Below are positions 1 to 5,742 of a DNA stretch of 5,742 nt, in pieces. The translations under genes were made by a program, and so were the position numbers. The notes beneath the pieces were generated by a model, which saw nothing but the letters and a program-made list of their open reading frames with translations, did not search any database and was not told the DNA's origin. Source of the DNA: Bacteroidota bacterium (GTDB lineage: Bacteria; Bacteroidota; Ignavibacteria; Ignavibacteriales; Ignavibacteriaceae); NCBI GenBank assembly GCA_030706105.1, contig JAUZPC010000210.1:1-5742 (forward strand), read 5' to 3'. Within the stretch, counting starts at the first letter, position 1. Every line of letters starts with the position of its first letter.

Positions 1-165
1 AATTTTACAATTTTAGATATTGATCAGGTTTGGACATATGATGTTTCAAAACATCGCAGTAAATCAATAAATACTCCTTTTGATAAACGTCTCTTTTCAG
101 GAAAAGCCATTGCTGTACTAAACAATTGTAAAATGTTAAGTAATAATGATTTGATAGATATATAA
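1..165 (+). CDS. pyrC: Dihydroorotase, C-terminal end (partial, 5' cut by window)
   Basis: Frame 1 is open from the first base to a TAA at 163-165 and gives the last 54 residues of a protein. The pattern matches the C-terminus of class I (type I) dihydroorotases: a strand like NFTILDID, then VWTYD (residues 9-13 of the fragment), then SKSINTPF (20-27), then a glycine-containing strand GKAIAVLNNCKML (34-46). The S-K-x-x-NTPF block followed by xxGK(V/A)xxxxxxGK is the usual ending of this amidohydrolase, which closes carbamoyl-aspartate to dihydroorotate in cytoplasmic pyrimidine synthesis. The catalytic metal-binding residues lie upstream, outside the window, so activity cannot be judged. The final strand carries NNCKML where most relatives have a glycine, and there is a short extra tail (SNNDLIDI). 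An allantoinase or other amidohydrolase is a less likely alternative. A terminator 43 bases downstream shows that it ends its transcription unit. Confidence 0.85.
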   Translation, partial: NFTILDIDQVWTYDVSKHRSKSINTPFDKRLFSGKAIAVLNNCKMLSNNDLIDI

Positions 166-207
166 TATAGACATTATTGTATAATTAATTAAACATTGCA
201 ATTATAT

Positions 208-244
208 AAAGCTGCTAATTTCTAAAATTAGCAGCTTTTTTTTT
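208..244 (+). terminator. Rho-independent terminator after pyrC
   Basis: A perfect 14-bp stem (208-221 pairing with 225-238, left arm AAAGCTGCTAATTT) closes on the three-base loop CTA. It runs straight into nine consecutive T residues (236-244). The GC-containing base of the stem (GCTGC/GCAGC) sits next to the T tract, as in classical intrinsic terminators. There is no matching long A tract on the left flank, so it should act mainly on + strand transcripts. It separates the pyrC unit from the lipoprotein gene, so the latter needs its own promoter or read-through. Confidence 0.92.
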
Positions 245-254
245 GGCATTTAAG

Positions 255-283
255 TTGACATATCTGAATTAAAATTCTTTAAA
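255..283 (+). promoter_or_regulatory. Possible weak promoter for the lipoprotein gene
   Basis: An exact TTGACA (255-260) lies just after the terminator. Seventeen bases later comes TTTAAA (278-283), which matches four of six positions of the TATAAT consensus. This is the only promoter-like pair in the 48 bases between the terminator and the start codon. Against it, transcription would begin near base 290, downstream of the good ribosome binding site at 281-287, which would then not be transcribed. Low confidence. Confidence 0.2.
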
Positions 284-287
284 GGTG
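281..287 (+). promoter_or_regulatory. Ribosome binding site of the lipoprotein gene
   Basis: AAAGGTG lies five bases before the ATG at 293. AGGTG is a direct match to part of the AAGGAGGTG complement of the 16S rRNA tail. It supports 293 as the true start, together with the signal peptide that begins there. Confidence 0.7.
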
Positions 288-292
288 TTATT

Positions 293-1099
293 ATGAAAGC
301 TCTATTATATATATCGTTAGCATTTTCAGTGATATTTCTAAGCGGATGTGATAAGTGGGAGAATCCTTATGATTCTCAAGATTATAATCCACCATCAATT
401 CCTACAAATGTAGTTGTTCTCAACGGTGATAACAGAGTTGATATTTCCTGGAATAGGAATAATGAAAGGGATTTAGAAGGTTATAATGTATACTATAGTA
501 CGTCCTATAATGGCAAATACACTTTAATTGGTAACACGCAGAATAACTATTTTGTTGATAATGAAGCCGTTAATGGAAATAAATACTATTATGCTGTTAC
601 TTCTTATGATGTAAATGGAAATGAAAGTGAACTGAGTAAAGATAATGTTTATGCAGTCCCAAGACCAGAGGGTTTCAACCAGACCGTGTTCGATTACAAG
701 CAATTTCCTTCCAAAGCTGGTTATGCCTTCAGTAAATATCAGGCCGTTGCTTATGATAGTCAGGATGCCGATTTCTATTTCGAGAACTCTAATGGAACTT
801 TTTATCTGAACGTCTGGAAAGATAGTGATATCAGAGATATGGGAATGACTCAAGACATTTATGATATCCAGTATGCTCCATCTACAGGATGGTCATCTAC
901 TAAGGATGTCATTGTCAAAGAAGGACATACATACGTAATTTGGACATGGAATAATCATTTCGCTAAAATCAGAGTTAATTATATCACGAATGAAAGAATC
1001 GTTTTCGATTGGGCTTACCAGTTAGTTGAAGGCGAAAAAATGTTGAAAAATGTAAAATCAAATACTGTCAGATTAGCAATCGATAAACAAAAAGATTAG
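293..1099 (+). CDS. Fibronectin type III domain lipoprotein
   Basis: This 268-residue protein is exported and lipid-anchored. Residues 1-18 form a short signal peptide with a hydrophobic core, ending in the lipobox LSGC, so Cys19 would be acylated by the lipoprotein pathway. Residues 33-123 read as one fibronectin type III domain: the PPSIPTNV entry strand, the core tryptophan W53 in ISW, GYNVYYS (63-69), and YYYAVTSYDVNGNES (98-112), which is the typical F-G strand and loop. Residues 128-235 form a second, probably all-beta domain. It is rich in aromatic and acidic residues (ADFYF 159-163, DIRDMG 179-184, YAPSTGW 194-200, GHTYVIWTWNNHFAKIRV 211-228). I know this pattern only as the tail of uncharacterised FN3 lipoproteins. 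The start is supported by the AAAGGTG site and the signal peptide. It follows a terminator and precedes the small secreted protein gene by 69 bases, so it may or may not be in the same operon. Surface binding or envelope structure is likely, but the ligand is unknown. Confidence 0.9.
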   Translation: MKALLYISLAFSVIFLSGCDKWENPYDSQDYNPPSIPTNVVVLNGDNRVDISWNRNNERDLEGYNVYYSTSYNGKYTLIGNTQNNYFVDNEAVNGNKYYYAVTSYDVNGNESELSKDNVYAVPRPEGFNQTVFDYKQFPSKAGYAFSKYQAVAYDSQDADFYFENSNGTFYLNVWKDSDIRDMGMTQDIYDIQYAPSTGWSSTKDVIVKEGHTYVIWTWNNHFAKIRVNYITNERIVFDWAYQLVEGEKMLKNVKSNTVRLAIDKQKD

Positions 1100-1168
1100 A
1101 ATCTTCTTTAAAATATTGATTTTAATTATTATCATTGGTTATACATTTTTAAAATTTGTTTATTGAAC

Positions 1169-1594
1169 ATGAAAATAAAATACATAATTCTATTTTTCTT
1201 TTTTGCGGGAGCACTTTTAAAGGTCCTTCCGCAAAATAATAAACAAAATGATCTGAAAATTAGTAATATCTTTTCTGATATTGAGATCGCACTTTCCAAG
1301 GGGGATGTAGATAAGCTTTCTGTTTATTTTAGCCATCAAACTTATTTTAGTTTAGCAAATGGCAAAAATGGATATTTTAGTTCTAACCAAGCATATTATA
1401 TATTAGAAGACTTTTTTTCTAATTATAGGGCAATCTCTTTTAAATTCAATAACATAAATACAAAAGGGGCATCACCTTATAGCTCTGGCACTTATATATA
1501 TGAATTTAGAGGAATGAAAAAAATTTCAAAAACTTATATTTCCTTAAAAAATATGGGTGGTAACTGGAAAATTTCTCAAATTACTATTAACTGA
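1169..1594 (+). CDS. Small secreted protein, DUF4783-like
   Basis: From the ATG at 1169 this gives 141 residues. A TTG at 1163 is in frame only two codons earlier, but MKIKYIILFFFFAG is a textbook signal peptide start, so ATG is preferred. Neither start has a Shine-Dalgarno sequence. Residues 1 to about 22 are a signal peptide ending near VLPQ; there is no lipobox cysteine. The mature part (32-141) has the layout I associate with DUF4783, a compact NTF2-like alpha-beta fold: helix ISNIFSDIEIALSKGDVDKL, strand SVYFSHQTYFSL, YFSSNQAYYILEDFF (69-83), then strands ending GNWKISQITIN at the C-terminus. The family is best known from Bacteroidota, has no assigned function, and from memory often sits near nadC there. 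Here its TGA overlaps the start of the sensor kinase gene by one base, so the two are made together, and a periplasmic partnership with the kinase is a reasonable guess. No catalytic residues are recognisable. The family assignment is from memory of the pattern. Confidence 0.82.
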   Translation: MKIKYIILFFFFAGALLKVLPQNNKQNDLKISNIFSDIEIALSKGDVDKLSVYFSHQTYFSLANGKNGYFSSNQAYYILEDFFSNYRAISFKFNNINTKGASPYSSGTYIYEFRGMKKISKTYISLKNMGGNWKISQITIN

Positions 1595-1596
1595 TG
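1592..1596 (+). promoter_or_regulatory. TGATG stop/start overlap (translational coupling)
   Basis: The TGA of the small secreted protein (1592-1594) shares its last base with the ATG of the kinase (1594-1596). No Shine-Dalgarno sequence is visible in the 25 bases upstream, so the kinase is probably translated by ribosomes finishing the preceding gene. Confidence 0.85.
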
Positions 1597-4500
1597 CATA
1601 AGAGATTATTTCAATATCTTAAAAAGGATGAAAAGAAATATCTTCTATTCATCTTTTTGATCTTACTAATTCTCGCTGCTTCTGCTATCATCCTTCCTAA
1701 ATATGTCAGTTATATTGTCGCAAATAGAACTTCGTTCCAAAACACTGAAACTGCAAGGATAGAAAAAGAAGCCGTTGCGATTTATAAAAGGCAAGAAACC
1801 AAAGTTATTAAAGCCGGAGAAGATGTTAAGCAAAAGCTGTTGAGAGCTCTCAGAACAGCAAATAACTCTTACGGCGGGATTGTAAAAGTTCTAAATTCTG
1901 AAAGATTTGATAACTACTCGGTTGAAATAGTTGCTCCTAATGGAAAATTGGTTGCATGGAATGATGAAATTGCAGTTGAACAAAAAGATATATTCCCATT
2001 ATTCTTTCCGGTTGGGAACGTGTATTTCAATAACTCAAACTTAGTAACCTGGCTTACACTTGTAGATACTCTGAATATTGACAGTGACCAATTCTATGTT
2101 TTTGTCAGCAGACCTTTTGAGAAATACTATTCTATTAAAAATTCATATTATAAAGAATATTCATTTATTAAAACGTTAAATGACAATTTCTTAAATCAGT
2201 TTGAAGCTGACTTTTCTCCTTATGCATCATTTTCTAAGGATGGCCGGAAATATAGCTTTCCAATTGTAAATAATAAAAATAATAAAATAGGTGTGCTCAC
2301 TTACTATAAACCATCCATTCAGGGTGAGATAGAAAATGCTCAGCAAATTGTTTCTAAAATTCAGTCTTTGCTTATACTTACTGCCTTTTTGTTATTAGGT
2401 TTAGGATTAAAGAAAGATTATAAAAACCTTACAAGGGGATTTTATAAATTCCTTGCTTCAACACTCTATTTAATAATATTAAGAATTGTTATATATGATG
2501 TCGGAATACCGGCTAAATTTATATCTGGTAGTATTACTGATCCGGCAAATTTTTCTTCCGCATGGGGTGGGGGAATTGTAAAATCGCCTATTGAATTTTT
2601 AATTACTAATATATTCTTTTTAATTTTCAGCATAAGCTCTTATATAAAACTTAAAAAATATATTTCAGAAGCTAAGAACTTTAATTTTATTAAAAAGTAT
2701 TACTATCCTTTAGTGTTCATGGCGGCAACAATATTTTTCTGGTTGGCAAGGGGGCTTGCTGCTGCACTTAAAAGCGTAATAATAGATTCTTCATATAGAT
2801 ATTTTAATGAAACCGGGATTATACCCGGAGTTGTACCCTTTATGATGAGTTTGAATACGTTAATACTTTCTTCATCTATTTTTATGCTATTATTAAGTAT
2901 TATTTTTTTAATAGTTAAATTTTATAATATAAATAATCCTGAGAATAATATAAAACTATTTATATTATTCCTGTTCTTGGGCTTTGAATTATTTGGAATC
3001 GCTTTTATTCTAGTTCAAAAAAGCCCTCTTATTCCGGCTGTTTACAGCATTTTACTTGTACTCTTGATCTTTGTTTTAGTTTATCACATTTATATTAATA
3101 AGCCCGGAAATATCTATAATTATGCCTATATAGCATTGGCCTCTTCTATATTTGCAATTGCTTTATTGAACACTTTTAACTTGGAAATTGAGAAAGAGTC
3201 ATTAAAGAAAATTGCTCTGGATTTATCCAGAAGAGATGAAAATTATTATCAGTTCCTTATAAATGAAACCTTAGATGACGCAGTTAATAATAGCTCTATA
3301 AATAATTATTTGAATAATTCAAAAACTAATTTAAATTCCTCTGCATTTATTGTATGGAGTAAGAGTATTCTGCAAAGAGAGAGTCTTATCTCTTCGGTTA
3401 CAATTTATGATAATTACCTAAAAAGATTCGGCAGTTTTAATGTAGAATCTGAAGAAGACTCTTTGGCAATAATGAAGCTAAAGGCAAATAAAATTAAGGA
3501 TAGAGTCTTCTTTAATTCGATAAATACTTTCAATAAACGAGAGTATACCGGCATCACTCCTGTTCTGGATGGTGAAATAATTCTTGGATACGTTATTGTT
3601 AAAATAATTACTGATCCACAGTCAATTGGTTTCTCTAATCTACCTGAATTCATAAACCCTCGCTCAGATGACGCTACAACTGCCTTTGATTTAAAGGATA
3701 TAAAAATAATGCAGTTGGTTAATGGTAAGGTCAGTCGTGTCTTTGGTAATATATTTCCTTCAAAAGAGCAGGTAGAACCAATAATTAAAGCTACCTTTTC
3801 GGCTGATAATGAAAGTTGGATTAATTTACCTCTGAATAACGAAAATTTTCTTACTTATTTAATAAAAAGCTACAAAGATTCCGGTGAAAGCATTATAGCA
3901 GTTTCATTAAGGGAAAAGCAATTTACTTGGAATCTATTTAACTTTTTTAAAATATTTATTGTGCATACATTTTTTATATTGATTCTTATTGCTTGTTTAT
4001 TTCTTTTTAGTTCAAAGAAAATAAAATTTAGTTTTAGGATTCAGTTATTATTAGCTTTTCTTACAATTTCTATAATCCCAATTATAATACTGGCAGTATA
4101 TAACAGAGAAATGGTTACTCAAAAAAGTACTATGTCAATTGCAGATGAATTGGGAGAGCGTTTAAATTACCTTAAAAATTTTATTGAATATAATTACAAA
4201 ACAGCAGATTCAACTAATTCTCTGAATGTTTTTCAAAATGCAGCTCGGGAGTTAAAAATATCGTTTTCGGTGTATGAAGATGCCAATCAAATTTATAATT
4301 CTAAAGAGGACTATTTCAATGCCGGTTTATTTAATAGTAAACTTAACCCGGTAGCTTATTATTATCTTAATTACTTAAATTACCAAGAGTTTTTATCGGA
4401 AGAGCAAATTGAAAAGTTTACATACAACTCATATTACAAAAAGATTACAATAAATAACAAAAACTATATTATGGGCGTAAATGATGCCTTTAATAAAGTG

Positions 4501-5433
4501 CTTGTACCAATAACGGTTAATGATGTAGATGTCTTCTTATTTGGAGTATACTCATTAGCTGTAATTATAATCATAATCCTTAGCACGTTTTTAGCCAATA
4601 AAATATCTATGCCTATAAGAAAGCTGACAAAAGCTACAGATGCAATTGCTCATGGCGATCTTAACATACAAATTGATAATTCGGAGCGCGGGGAGATTAA
4701 AGACTTAATTGATGGATTTAATTTAATGACCTCTGAGCTTAAAAAGAATGAGATGCAGCTTGCTGAGCTTGAACGTGAAAATGCCTGGAAAGAAATGGCT
4801 AAACAGGTCGCACATGAAATAAAGAATCCGTTAACGCCTATGAAGTTGTCTATGCAGCTTCTTGTTGCGTCTTATAAAGAGAATACTGCTAAGTTTGATA
4901 GAATATTTGATAAATTATCTTCTACAATATTAAATCAAATTGAGAGTTTAAGCCAGATTGCGTCGGAATTTTCAAGATTTGCCCGTATGCCAAATTACAA
5001 TCTTGAGCATATAGATGTTTTGCCTATTATTTATGATATTAAAAATCTTTTCCTGGATGAACAGGTAAAAATAAATATCTTATCTGCTGAAAAAGAAATT
5101 GAAGCCGAATTAGATAAATCTCAAATTAGAAGACTGTTCATTAATTTGGTTAGGAATTCCATTCAGGCCAAAGCTAGCGTCATTAACTTTTTTATAAATA
5201 TTGTTGACGACAAATGCAATATAACTATTGAAGATAATGGAGAGGGTATTCCGGAAGGAATTAGAAATAAAATATTTGATCCCAATTTTACGACTAAAGA
5301 AAAAGGGATGGGGATCGGCCTAAAACTTGGCAAACGTTTTATCGAAGGAATAAACGGGAAATTGGAACTGCAATCGTCTTCTCAAAAGGGTACTGCTTTT
5401 TTAATTACTTTCAATATCAAAAAGGTCAGGTAA
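1594..5433 (+). CDS. NtrY-like membrane sensor histidine kinase, 12 TM segments
   Basis: This 1279-residue two-component sensor kinase is far longer than NtrY of Proteobacteria (roughly 750). Hydrophobic segments lie near 16-34, 255-272, 283-303, 332-351, 370-390, 416-442, 453-475, 479-500, 508-527, 783-806, 812-835 and 982-1001. Basic residues cluster on the predicted inner side (273-277, 352-355, 808-811). This places 35-254, 528-782 and 836-981 outside the cytoplasm; the first (SVEIVAPNGKLVAWND, 109-124) and second (YTGITPVLDGEIILGYVIV) look Cache-like. A HAMP domain follows (about 1002-1055), then a short coiled helix. The kinase core is complete: H-box VAHEIKNPLTP with phospho-acceptor His1074, EFSRFARMP (1125-1133) typical of NtrY-type kinases, N-box NLVRNSIQA (1184-1192), G1 DNGEGIP (1214-1220), F-box FDPNFTTK (1228-1235) and G2 GMGIGL (1238-1243). 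There is no receiver domain. It should phosphorylate a separate regulator, likely of the NtrX/NtrC family, but none is in the window. It overlaps both neighbouring genes by one base. The ligand is unknown. Confidence 0.95.
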   Translation: MHKRLFQYLKKDEKKYLLFIFLILLILAASAIILPKYVSYIVANRTSFQNTETARIEKEAVAIYKRQETKVIKAGEDVKQKLLRALRTANNSYGGIVKVLNSERFDNYSVEIVAPNGKLVAWNDEIAVEQKDIFPLFFPVGNVYFNNSNLVTWLTLVDTLNIDSDQFYVFVSRPFEKYYSIKNSYYKEYSFIKTLNDNFLNQFEADFSPYASFSKDGRKYSFPIVNNKNNKIGVLTYYKPSIQGEIENAQQIVSKIQSLLILTAFLLLGLGLKKDYKNLTRGFYKFLASTLYLIILRIVIYDVGIPAKFISGSITDPANFSSAWGGGIVKSPIEFLITNIFFLIFSISSYIKLKKYISEAKNFNFIKKYYYPLVFMAATIFFWLARGLAAALKSVIIDSSYRYFNETGIIPGVVPFMMSLNTLILSSSIFMLLLSIIFLIVKFYNINNPENNIKLFILFLFLGFELFGIAFILVQKSPLIPAVYSILLVLLIFVLVYHIYINKPGNIYNYAYIALASSIFAIALLNTFNLEIEKESLKKIALDLSRRDENYYQFLINETLDDAVNNSSINNYLNNSKTNLNSSAFIVWSKSILQRESLISSVTIYDNYLKRFGSFNVESEEDSLAIMKLKANKIKDRVFFNSINTFNKREYTGITPVLDGEIILGYVIVKIITDPQSIGFSNLPEFINPRSDDATTAFDLKDIKIMQLVNGKVSRVFGNIFPSKEQVEPIIKATFSADNESWINLPLNNENFLTYLIKSYKDSGESIIAVSLREKQFTWNLFNFFKIFIVHTFFILILIACLFLFSSKKIKFSFRIQLLLAFLTISIIPIIILAVYNREMVTQKSTMSIADELGERLNYLKNFIEYNYKTADSTNSLNVFQNAARELKISFSVYEDANQIYNSKEDYFNAGLFNSKLNPVAYYYLNYLNYQEFLSEEQIEKFTYNSYYKKITINNKNYIMGVNDAFNKVLVPITVNDVDVFLFGVYSLAVIIIIILSTFLANKISMPIRKLTKATDAIAHGDLNIQIDNSERGEIKDLIDGFNLMTSELKKNEMQLAELERENAWKEMAKQVAHEIKNPLTPMKLSMQLLVASYKENTAKFDRIFDKLSSTILNQIESLSQIASEFSRFARMPNYNLEHIDVLPIIYDIKNLFLDEQVKINILSAEKEIEAELDKSQIRRLFINLVRNSIQAKASVINFFINIVDDKCNITIEDNGEGIPEGIRNKIFDPNFTTKEKGMGIGLKLGKRFIEGINGKLELQSSSQKGTAFLITFNIKKVR
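5421..5425 (+). promoter_or_regulatory. Ribosome binding site of the helicase gene, inside the kinase gene
   Basis: AAAGG lies seven bases before the ATG at 5433, the same core and spacing as AAAGG (281-285) before the lipoprotein start. It sits within the last codons of the kinase. It supports 5433 as the start and suggests that the helicase can be initiated independently as well as by coupling. Confidence 0.55.
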
Positions 5434-5435
5434 TG
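5431..5435 (+). promoter_or_regulatory. TAATG stop/start overlap (translational coupling)
   Basis: The TAA of the kinase (5431-5433) shares its last base with the ATG of the helicase (5433-5435). This repeats the junction arrangement at 1592-1596 and ties the helicase to the same transcript. Confidence 0.85.
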
Positions 5436-5742
5436 AGGGAGCTTACTCAATTTCAAAAAGCAGCACTAAATACTAAACAGCACATTGCTCTTACTGCTAA
5501 TGCAGGATCAGGTAAAACAACTATACTTTGTAAAAGGTATCTGGATATCCTTTTGGAATCCAATGTTCATGTTAAGGACATTGCTGCAATTACATTCACT
5601 GACAAGGCCGCCTCTGAACTTTATGACGCAGTTACAGGGGAAATAGCAGATAGATTATCTGAATTGAAATTATCTAAATCCGCTGCCAACAAAGAAGAGA
5701 TAAACCAAATTAATTACACTATTGTACGGCTGGAGAACATTA
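5433..5742 (+). CDS. UvrD/AddA-family SF1 helicase, N-terminus (partial, 3' cut by window)
   Basis: The frame stays open from the ATG at 5433 to the window end and gives 103 residues of an ATP-dependent 3'-5' DNA helicase. Three N-terminal landmarks are in the right order and spacing. The Q-motif is LTQFQKAAL (4-12), with the glutamine that reads adenine. Walker A is ANAGSGKTT (22-30), with Lys28 for ATP phosphates. Motif Ia is AITFTDKAASEL (52-63), which contacts single-stranded DNA. The FTxKAAxEL form, followed by a long charged helix (EIADRLSELKLSKS), resembles the helicase subunit of AddAB/RecBCD-type double-strand break repair nucleases more than UvrD or PcrA, where FTNKAAxEM is usual. 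With only 103 of an expected 1000 or so residues visible, the subfamily is not settled and no symbol is given. A nuclease domain, if present, would be at the far C-terminus. The gene is joined to the kinase by a one-base overlap and has its own AAAGG site. Confidence 0.9.
   Translation, partial: MRELTQFQKAALNTKQHIALTANAGSGKTTILCKRYLDILLESNVHVKDIAAITFTDKAASELYDAVTGEIADRLSELKLSKSAANKEEINQINYTIVRLENI

Noticed and set aside
166..207. AT-rich TATAAT-like stretches just after pyrC
   Set aside because: Several TATA-like hexamers occur, but any transcript starting here would meet the terminator at 208-244, and no paired -35 element is convincing.
524..853. Open frame of 109 codons on the - strand
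   Set aside because: It lies entirely inside the lipoprotein gene, has no recognisable domain, and its isoleucine-rich translation is the expected antisense shadow of an AT-rich coding region.
1092..1105. Palindrome AAGATTAGAATCTT over the lipoprotein stop codon
   Set aside because: At most five weak pairs can form around a workable loop, no T tract follows, and it overlaps the stop codon. It is probably chance.
1108..1125. Hairpin TTAAAAT/ATTTTAA with a 4-base loop after the lipoprotein gene
   Set aside because: The 7-bp stem is purely A-T and is not followed by a T tract. In sequence this AT-rich such pairs are expected by chance, so it is not called as a terminator.
2813..2828. CCGGG/CCCGG inverted repeat with a 6-base loop inside the kinase gene
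   Set aside because: It is short and explained by the encoded residues TGIIPG in a loop between membrane segments. There is no sign of a regulatory role.
3414..3653. Open frame of 79 codons on the - strand
   Set aside because: It is antisense to the kinase gene, within a region whose + strand reading continues an intact domain, and shows no motif or ribosome binding site.
1..5742. Search for CRISPR arrays, tRNA or rRNA genes, insertion sequences and tandem repeats
   Set aside because: No regularly spaced repeats, cloverleaf-like segments, transposase motifs or terminal inverted repeats were seen on reading either strand.

Overview
The window is a gene-dense, very AT-rich stretch (about 30% GC by eye) from a Gram-negative-type bacterium. 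All recognisable genes are on the + strand. A type II signal peptide lipoprotein with a fibronectin type III domain, a small secreted protein resembling the DUF4783 family (mostly known from Bacteroidota), and a large multi-membrane NtrY-like histidine kinase together point to the Bacteroidota/Ignavibacteriota/Chlorobiota assemblage. An Ignavibacteria-like host is my best guess, but this is inference from style and gene content, not a taxonomic assignment.

Layout: (1) 1-165 is the last 54 codons of a dihydroorotase (PyrC, pyrimidine synthesis). (2) 166-292 is a non-coding gap holding a strong intrinsic terminator (208-244) that closes the pyrC unit, followed by a short leader with a good Shine-Dalgarno sequence. 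(3) 293-1099 is an FN3-domain lipoprotein. (4) A 69-base AT-rich gap precedes 1169-1594, a small secreted DUF4783-like protein. (5) 1594-5433 encodes a 1279-residue hybrid-topology sensor histidine kinase. (6) 5433 to the window end is the N-terminal 103 residues of a UvrD/AddA-type superfamily 1 DNA helicase, cut by the window edge.

The last three genes are joined by one-base stop/start overlaps (TGATG at 1592-1596, TAATG at 5431-5435). They are therefore almost certainly one transcript with translational coupling: secreted small protein, then membrane sensor kinase, then DNA repair helicase. No response regulator lies in the window.

The most notable item is the kinase. Hydropathy read from the protein gives twelve membrane segments with a self-consistent N-in/C-in topology and three separate extracytoplasmic regions of about 220, 255 and 146 residues. 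An eight-helix block (segments 2-9) sits between the first and second of these. A HAMP domain and a complete NtrY-like kinase core follow. Its tight coupling to a secreted protein of unknown role makes a periplasmic partner plausible but unproven.
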